From: Planctomycetaceae bacterium
GTDB taxonomy: Bacteria; Planctomycetota; Planctomycetia; Pirellulales; Pirellulaceae
DNA length: 64,000 nucleotides
Assembly (NCBI GenBank): GCA_002724245.1
Contig: PBOG01000004.1
Location: 35,296 to 99,295 of the forward strand
Direction: 5' to 3'
In this document: in pieces, positions 54,632 to 61,300 of the stretch
Layout of the letters: each line of letters begins with the position of its first letter
Numbering within the stretch: the first letter of the stretch is position 1
Notes under the pieces: generated by a model
Databases searched by the model: none
Told to the model about the DNA's origin: nothing
The model's input: only the letters and a program-made list of their open reading frames with translations
Program-made: the position numbers and the translations under genes

Positions 54632-55024
54632 TTAGTCCGCCGCGCCCACCTTGCCAGAGATGTAACGACACAGGTCACTCACCGTCAACAGGTTACCGAA
54701 ATCCTGTACGACTGGATCCTCTTCAAACTTGGACAAATCGATAAATGGCATCCGCGTCTTGATCTCATTGAGACCTGTCTCGGTAACTTTACCACCTTCG
54801 ACAAACTCAGCATTGGTCAGAATGTCCTCAGGAAACAACTCCTTGCGCGGAATCTCTATTCCAAATGCTTTTTCCAGTCGAAACACAATGTCCAAGAAAT
54901 CGATCGACTCAGCGCCCAGGTCACCCACCATCGTCGCGTCAGGTGTGACTTCGTCGTCATCAAGTCCCAACGCTTCAATCAGGGAATCTTTGACTTTGTC
55001 GAAGACTTCTTCTTTGGTCGGCAT
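54632..55024 (-). CDS. Acyl carrier protein (long form)
   Basis: The 130-residue carrier has the phosphopantetheine Ser40 in DLGAESIDFLDIVFRLE and the usual acidic helices. It is about 50 residues longer than FabD-system ACPs: an insert (NAEFVEGGKVTETGLNEIKTRMPFIDLSKFEEDP) precedes the last helix (LLTVSDLCRYISGKV). It lies between two dehydratase-like genes, so it probably serves a dedicated acyl chain, not general fatty-acid synthesis. Similar ACP/dehydratase clusters occur in other planctomycetes, product unknown. Confidence 0.9.
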   Translation of the reverse strand: MPTKEEVFDKVKDSLIEALGLDDDEVTPDATMVGDLGAESIDFLDIVFRLEKAFGIEIPRKELFPEDILTNAEFVEGGKVTETGLNEIKTRMPFIDLSKFEEDPVVQDFGNLLTVSDLCRYISGKVGAAD

Positions 55025-55137
55025 TTCAATCGTTCTCCGGATTATTGAATGGTGTGACTTTTAATTTTTTTCAGACTTTAGTTCGGTCGGTCCAGCGCAA
55101 CCAGGTGCCATCCACTGCGGTCATACCAGGAAATGGT

Positions 55138-55617
55138 TCACCCGGCTGTTGAGGAATACAGCAAATCAAACTCCCGCCTCATCTGACCCCGAATACCTGC
55201 ATCCGACTGGCTTCTTTCGGGATGTCGATCCGCCAGATTAAATCGTTCCAGCACCAATCGGGCACTAACCGTCGGTGACTCCCCCACCACTCCCGTGGCC
55301 TGCAAAGTGGTCAATGTGGAATCCTGCTTCATGATTTTCGCAGATATAGTCAACTGTTGACCAGGTTCAACGAACCCTGAAAACTTGACGTTGCGGGCTT
55401 CCTTCAACAGCACAACAGCATGTTCAAAATCCTCAGACTTGCGGATGAGCCATGCGCTTGCCTGAAACAACGACTCCAACATCAAAACTCCCGGCATCAC
55501 CGGGAAACGGGGAAAATGGTCTTGTAAATATTCCTCAGCCAGCGACAGTGACTTGATTGCCACAATTCGCTCTTGTTCACAAAGTTCCACGATTCGGTCA
55601 AGTTGATTGAATCTCAT
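55138..55617 (-). CDS. fabZ: 3-hydroxyacyl-ACP dehydratase (FabZ type)
   Basis: The 159-residue hotdog enzyme dehydrates 3-hydroxyacyl-ACP to the enoyl form. The catalytic His34 (LQDHFPRFPVMPGVLMLESL) and Glu48 are in place, and the second half (VLLKEARNVKFSGFVEPGQQL) is typical. It is followed by the ACP and the His-less paralogue, all on the minus strand with gaps of about 110-120 bases. The cluster lacks a ketosynthase, reductase or thioesterase within the window, so chain building must use proteins encoded elsewhere. Confidence 0.9.
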   Translation of the reverse strand: MRFNQLDRIVELCEQERIVAIKSLSLAEEYLQDHFPRFPVMPGVLMLESLFQASAWLIRKSEDFEHAVVLLKEARNVKFSGFVEPGQQLTISAKIMKQDSTLTTLQATGVVGESPTVSARLVLERFNLADRHPERSQSDAGIRGQMRREFDLLYSSTAG

Positions 55618-55656
55618 GAAACCGGTTTGGCGGGGAGTAACAAGACACTTCTGACG

Positions 55657-55999
55657 CTAAAGCGGGCCAGTATAGCGGCCGTTTAGATGGCGGCCAACCT
55701 CGAACGGATTGGATTTGTAGAGTCCCGTCGGACTCGCTAGATTGACGTAATCCCGGTTTCGCCCCTCCGTCGCTCCATTGCAACGCTCTCGTGCCTTGTT
55801 GCAACCCGCCTCGCTGTCACCCACCCCAGACGCGCAGAGAGGATTTCCAGGAATAACTGGGCCAGGATGACAAACGCCACAGAAACTGTTTTCTCCAAAT
55901 TTCAGCCCCTTAGTGATCGGTCTCGGGTAAAGCACCCTCGGCTCGCGGCCACGTCGCCATGCGATGCTCCGGGTTGTGGCAACGGCCACAGTTCAGCAT
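55657..55999 (-). pseudogene. Possible frameshifted small c-type cytochrome remnant
   Basis: On the minus strand a short frame from ATG 55999 reads MLNCGRCHNPEHRMATWPRAEGALPETDH and stops. A +1 shift at that stop continues KGLKFGENSFCGVCHPGPVIPGN and on to a stop at 55657. Both halves hold a CxxCH haem-attachment motif. Stops lie just upstream and no signal peptide is seen, so it would be a decayed fragment. The gap otherwise contains no gene. Two CxxCH in about 100 bases in a workable order are suggestive, not proof. Confidence 0.3.
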
Positions 56000-56077
56000 G
56001 GACTTGAACAATCACGCTCGTGGTAGATCGGTCTAGCCGAGCCACCTGTCGAACCCTGGATCTGCGGAGATTTTTTG

Positions 56078-57685
56078 ATGACTGACAAAACCACAACGCT
56101 GGATGAAGTCATCGCTGCATATCTACAAAACGCGGAAGCGGGACAGATCCCCGATCATGAAGAATTGCTCCAGCGCTATCCTCAATATGCAGAGGCACTC
56201 GGCCAGTTTCTGGAAACCGACTTAAAATTACGACAATCGACGTTCGGATTGCCGCAGCGACAAGCAGACACGAGCCTACCGCAGAACGCGTTACCCATGG
56301 ATACCCTGGGAAACTACCAACTGCTGGAAGAAGTCGCCCGGGGAGGCATGGGTATTGTCTACAAGGCCCGGCAAACACAACTCAATCGCACCGTCGCTCT
56401 GAAGATGATTCTGACCGGACAATTAGCCCACGAGACCGAGATCCAACGGTTCCGTACCGAGGCCGCAGCCGCCGCGGGACTCGAACATCCGGGAATCGTC
56501 CCGATTCTGGAAATCGACCAGCAAGAGGGTTTCCACTACTACACAATGTCGTTTATCGAAGGTGAGAGCCTTGCCCAGCGACTCGAGCGGGGTCCGCTAC
56601 CCCACCAAGAGGCAGCCGCCCTGATGCAGAAAGTGTGCACCGCAGTTTCTTATGCACACCAGAATCGCGTGCTCCATCGTGATTTGAAGCCGGCTAATAT
56701 CCTCATCGACGAAGAGGGTCAGCCCAAGATCACCGATTTCGGTCTGGCCAAGAGTCTGGATGGGGAACACGATTTAACCGCCACGGGAGAGATCCTGGGT
56801 ACACTGCAATTTATGGCCCCCGAACAAGCGGCTGCCCGACACGATCAAGTCACTGAAACCGCCGACATCTACTCGCTGGGCGCCATTCTCTATTGCTGTC
56901 TCACCGGAAATCCCGTCTTTTCGTCAACTTCCCACATCGAACTTCTGTTACAGGTCCTCGAACAAGAACCGACCGCCCTGCGCCGGATCGTCCCAAAAAT
57001 TCCATCGGACCTGGAAGCAATCTGTTTGCGCTGCCTGGAAAAAGACCCTCAGCGCCGTTATCAAACGGCCCAGGAACTGGTCCAGGATCTGGATCGATAC
57101 CTGGCGCGGGAACCCATTCTGGCAACGGCCGGGTCATTCCAGAATCGAACCCGCCGGTGGATCCGCCAGAAGCCCCTGCTGGCAGCACATGTCGGTGGAA
57201 TCCTGCTCGCCGAACTGTGCCGGCACTCTTACCTGATTGGGAAGAACGTCGAACAGCTCTCCTGGAACCACTTTCAATTCAGTCTTATTTTCGGCGGGTG
57301 GATGGCGACCTGTTTTGCTTTCCAGTGGATACACGATCGTCAGCGGTATCGCGACACAGCCCGTTATCTATGGTCTGCGACAGATGTTGCCATGGTAACG
57401 ATCTGCCTTAATATGATGGACGATCCCATCGCCACACTGCTGATGGCGTATGCCTTGTTAATTGTGGTTGCCGGTTTGTTTATGCGCGTCCAATTAGTCT
57501 GGTTCGTAACCGCCATCTGCGTGCTGTCACTGTTGCTCTTGTTACAAACGCGTCCCGACGAGGTGGAGCAGCCCCTGCCGGTCGCATTAATGCTGATCGG
57601 ACTCCTGCTGACCATTGCGGGAATCATTAGTTTCCAGGTACGGCGACTGCGAACACTGAGCCAAATCTACGAACGTAACCGCTGA
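56078..57685 (+). CDS. Membrane-anchored serine/threonine protein kinase
   Basis: The 535-residue kinase has an N-terminal planctomycete-type lead (EVIAAYLQNAEAGQIPDHEELLQRYPQYAEAL), a Hanks-type domain from about residue 80 with GGMGIVYKAR, catalytic Lys109 (VALK), HRDLKPANIL, DFGLAK and APEQ, and a C-terminal region with about six membrane helices and no obvious extracellular sensor. The ATG at 56078 has GGAGA upstream. It converges with an ECF-type sigma factor gene 14 bases away; kinase/ECF pairs are common in this phylum and often form one signalling unit. Confidence 0.93.
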   Translation: MTDKTTTLDEVIAAYLQNAEAGQIPDHEELLQRYPQYAEALGQFLETDLKLRQSTFGLPQRQADTSLPQNALPMDTLGNYQLLEEVARGGMGIVYKARQTQLNRTVALKMILTGQLAHETEIQRFRTEAAAAAGLEHPGIVPILEIDQQEGFHYYTMSFIEGESLAQRLERGPLPHQEAAALMQKVCTAVSYAHQNRVLHRDLKPANILIDEEGQPKITDFGLAKSLDGEHDLTATGEILGTLQFMAPEQAAARHDQVTETADIYSLGAILYCCLTGNPVFSSTSHIELLLQVLEQEPTALRRIVPKIPSDLEAICLRCLEKDPQRRYQTAQELVQDLDRYLAREPILATAGSFQNRTRRWIRQKPLLAAHVGGILLAELCRHSYLIGKNVEQLSWNHFQFSLIFGGWMATCFAFQWIHDRQRYRDTARYLWSATDVAMVTICLNMMDDPIATLLMAYALLIVVAGLFMRVQLVWFVTAICVLSLLLLLQTRPDEVEQPLPVALMLIGLLLTIAGIISFQVRRLRTLSQIYERNR

Positions 57686-57699
57686 ACGCCTGGCAGCAA

Positions 57700-58305
57700 C
57701 TAGACCTTGGCGTTCAATTCGCCGCGCAACTTCTGCAATCCTCGGTGCAGTAAACCCCCAACTGCAGAAACACTGCGATCGAGATGTGCAGCAATCTCGG
57801 CCAATTTCCAACCCTGCAGGTAGTGCAGAATAATGGCGTCGCGCTGGCCGTCCTCAAGTGACTCCAGCGAGCCGGAAAGTTTCAAGAGCAGCTCATTTTT
57901 CTGGGCTTTATCCTGCGGGTCGGTGAGATCCCCAGCCAGACACTGTTCCAGCTTCAGGGACGATGCGTGCAGGGTATTTTCCAGCGAGCGTTCGCGGCGG
58001 ACATCCCGTTTTTCACGTCCGTAATCGCGCACCTGATGCAACAGCGTGCGGGCCAGGATCTGGCGCAACCAGGCAGCTCGCTGGGCATCATTCTCACCCT
58101 GAAAATGGTCCATCGCCTGGTGGGCCTGCAGCAACGTCTGCTGGACAAGATCGGACGGATCGAATTTGCTTTGTAACCGGCGATCACACTGAATTCGCGC
58201 CAATACCTTGAGATAAGGTCGAAAACGTTCTAATTGGGTGCTGGCGCAGCTCGACGACACAGTGCAAGATCCAATTACGCCAAAAAAGTCTATTTTTGCG
58301 CCCAT
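57700..58305 (-). CDS. ECF-type RNA polymerase sigma factor
   Basis: The protein of about 200 residues has sigma region 2 (FDPSDLVQQTLLQAHQAMDHFQGENDAQRAAWLRQILARTLLHQVRDY) and region 4 (LESLEDGQRDAIILHYLQGWKLAEIAAHLDRSVSAVGGLLHRGLQKLRGEL). It is of the planctomycete ECF type usually found near Hanks-type kinases. No anti-sigma gene is adjacent. The start is uncertain: ATG 58305 gives a reasonable N-terminus, while the track start at 58404 would overlap the divergent membrane-protein start. It converges with the kinase gene. Confidence 0.85.
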   Translation of the reverse strand: MGAKIDFFGVIGSCTVSSSCASTQLERFRPYLKVLARIQCDRRLQSKFDPSDLVQQTLLQAHQAMDHFQGENDAQRAAWLRQILARTLLHQVRDYGREKRDVRRERSLENTLHASSLKLEQCLAGDLTDPQDKAQKNELLLKLSGSLESLEDGQRDAIILHYLQGWKLAEIAAHLDRSVSAVGGLLHRGLQKLRGELNAKV

Positions 58306-58390
58306 CGAGACGCCGGAAGGGCTCTGTGTCAGTATAGCCGGTCTGCCGACCCGGTGCGCCACAGCACCTTCATCCCGAGTTGTGCTGCTC

Positions 58391-61300
58391 ATGGAAATTA
58401 TCATTTGGCTTTTTATTGTGCTTTCTTTCCTGGGCTGCGCAGTCTATGGGTTTGTCGCGCTGGTCGGCAAGCTATTCAGTCTGGGGCAGCGTTCGACTGC
58501 CGCCAAGCCGACTGCCAATCAACCGTATTCCCCTGGCGCGGTCTACGTATCTGCTGGGGCGGTTCCCGAAAACGCCGCCGAATTACACGCCACCTGTCGC
58601 CAACTGGTGCGCATGCGGCAGCGCGGGGACCTCGACCAGGCAACCTACAACCAGCTGCGCGACAAGCTCGATCAGGTTTACCACATTCTCAATGTCGCGC
58701 CGCCGCCACGCCTGTCGCTCCACTCGAGCGCTGCCGGCAATGCCCCCCTGGAACCAGTTTCCACCGAAACAACTCCCGTCCGAGCAACGATCGTTCCAGT
58801 GGGTTCCGAGACCGCCGCGGAGAAGGACCCGTCCCCACCCGCAACCAGTGATCCGGCAACCCGCGATCAAACGGCCAGGAGACCCTCGAATCGGCCGCCG
58901 ATAATTTCGACACCACGCGCAGGTCAAACACCCCGCTCGCCAGACGATGTCCCGACTCCTGATTTTCGCCCCAGCCCTCCCGCTGCCAGTACGCCCAACA
59001 GCGGGGTCACAGGTGGGCGACCCAAATCGCCGTTTGATTTTGAAGACGAACCGCAGATTCCCAAGCGCGATCCGCGCCGACCACTGGCCGAACTGCTTTC
59101 CGGTTTCATGCTGGAAAACAATATCCGCTGGGGTGAACTGGTGGGTGGCATTTTGATCGTCGGCTGTGCGGTCGGCCTGGTGATCAGCCTGCAGACCCAG
59201 CTGCAGGCATTGCAAAAACAATTTGCCTACCTGGTCCCCTTGTTGTTCATGATCGTCACCGCGGCGATCCACGGCGCCGGAACGTACACACTGCGCAAAT
59301 GGAACCTGCGTTCAACCAGTCGGGGTGTCCTCACGATCGGCCTGCTGCTGATCCCGTTGAACTTCCTGGCCGCCACAACCCTGGCAGAAAAGGAAGGGGC
59401 CGGGATCGGTTTGGCCGCCGCCGCGGTGGCGATCGGGACGGTTGGATTTGGCCTGATGGCCTACTTTTCTTGTCGCGCGCTGTTCGGTCGGCAATGGTGG
59501 TTTCCAGCACTGGCCCTGCTGCTCACCAGTCTGTCGATGGTACCGATCAATCGGTTGCTCCCCGACAACGCACTGGCTGTCAATCCGCTGGCGATGCTGC
59601 TCATCGGCATCCCGCTGGCCGGTTTCTTGACCGGCAACGGACTGCTGACTCGGCACATGCTTCGCCATCCGGCCAATCTCGCCAAAGATGCAGAACAACT
59701 GCTGCTGACACTGGGACTGAGTCTGTTCGGGCTGGCGCTGGCCAGCGGACTATGGCTCTCGAAGTTTACGACCTGGTCGGATCCGCTCGATCGGATCTCA
59801 CTACCCGGCTCTCTGGCAGCCATCGTTTTTCTAGCGATCGGACTATTGTTGCACCAGCGCGGCGGACGCCTGGAAGGCGAGCGAACCTGGCGAATCACGG
59901 GTACAGCACTGGCAATTTTTGGGGGATCGCTGGGATCCGCGGCACTCTTCCTGGCCTGGCCGCGGGCGGAAATGCTGATCGCGGTGGCACTCGTCAATAC
60001 GCTGGTCCTGTCGAGCGCTTCGCTGCGCGCAGGCCTGCCACCCCACCAAATCGGGGCCGCCATCAATCTCGGGATCCTGGCAACCGTATTCAGCCACTGG
60101 ATCAGCGGTGGATTGGACCAGGGTACCCTCTCTCTGGGCATCGATCTGTTGTGCAGTTCCACGACCAGCCTGGCGCTGTCTGCTGCGATGCTGCTGGTCG
60201 GCATCGGCAGCGTAGTGGTGCCACGACTGACCCGACAGCAGGTTGACGCCCAGCGGAAAATGCTGCGGGGATGTTGCGCGGTGCTGGCGGTCTTGAGCCT
60301 GGTGGTGGCACTGGTAGCCGGTTGGCACAGTTTTCAGACAGGGGTTACCACCGACCTGCATATCGCCAGTGCCATCCTCTTTACCTATAGCCTGGGCGGT
60401 ATCGGGGTGGGAGCGATGGTCGTGGACCGCCTCCTGCTGCGGGTCAGCGCCGGTTTGTTCTGGTTGGCCCTGGTCCACGCGATGTTGTTCAACCTGCCGC
60501 TGCGGGAAACTCTGTTCGCCTGGATTCAAGACGATTGGACCGCCTGGCTCGGTGCCCAGTTGGTTCACGGCATCCTTTGCAGCCTGGCAGCGTGCCTGGC
60601 CTGGACCCTCAACCGCCGCAGTGTGCACAAGGATCAACGCCCTGCCTGGCTCGCGGTCGCGGCCCAGGAACTCTCCTGGGCCAGCCTGGTGAGCGCGGGC
60701 CTGGCGATACCGCTCGCCATCTGGCAGCACTACACGCTCTATGGCCTGCTGGCGAGCGAGTTATTCGTCACGGCGGCGGTCTGGCTGGTGGGTACGCTGA
60801 TACATCGCACACGTTATGAGTTTGCGGTCTTTCAAAGCCTGTGCTTTGTCGCTGTCAATTTTCTGGTCGCGCGGTTGACCGCAACAACAGCATCCGAACT
60901 CACGTGGCAACAACCGGCATTCTGGAATTATCAGCTGCTGGCGGTGGGTATCAGCTGCGCCGGCTGGAATCTCTTGCGGTTGTGGTGCCCGACCAACTCC
61001 CAGCTGCGATCCCTGCTCAACGAAAAACAAGTTCCGTGCGATTTGATCGTCCTGACTGGATTGGTGATCACGGTGTTGCTGGTCTCCGGTGTGTTGGCGT
61101 TTCCAGGCGTGGTCAGTGAATTTGCACCTACCGATCCAGTAGCGCACATTTCACTGCCGTTGAGTGGTGGTTCAACCCCGTGGGGCGAGTATCAGACCTG
61201 GTCCGAAGAGCTGGCCAAGGTTCTCTGGATCGCGGTGGCCGCCGCTTCGCTGGCCACGTTGATCTGGCTGGTCACCGGTCAGCACGAACAAGCCCTCATT

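Noticed and set aside
59843-60730. 295-codon minus-strand ORF in the giant membrane-protein region
   Set aside because: Gln/Pro-rich antisense translation of the open membrane-protein frame.
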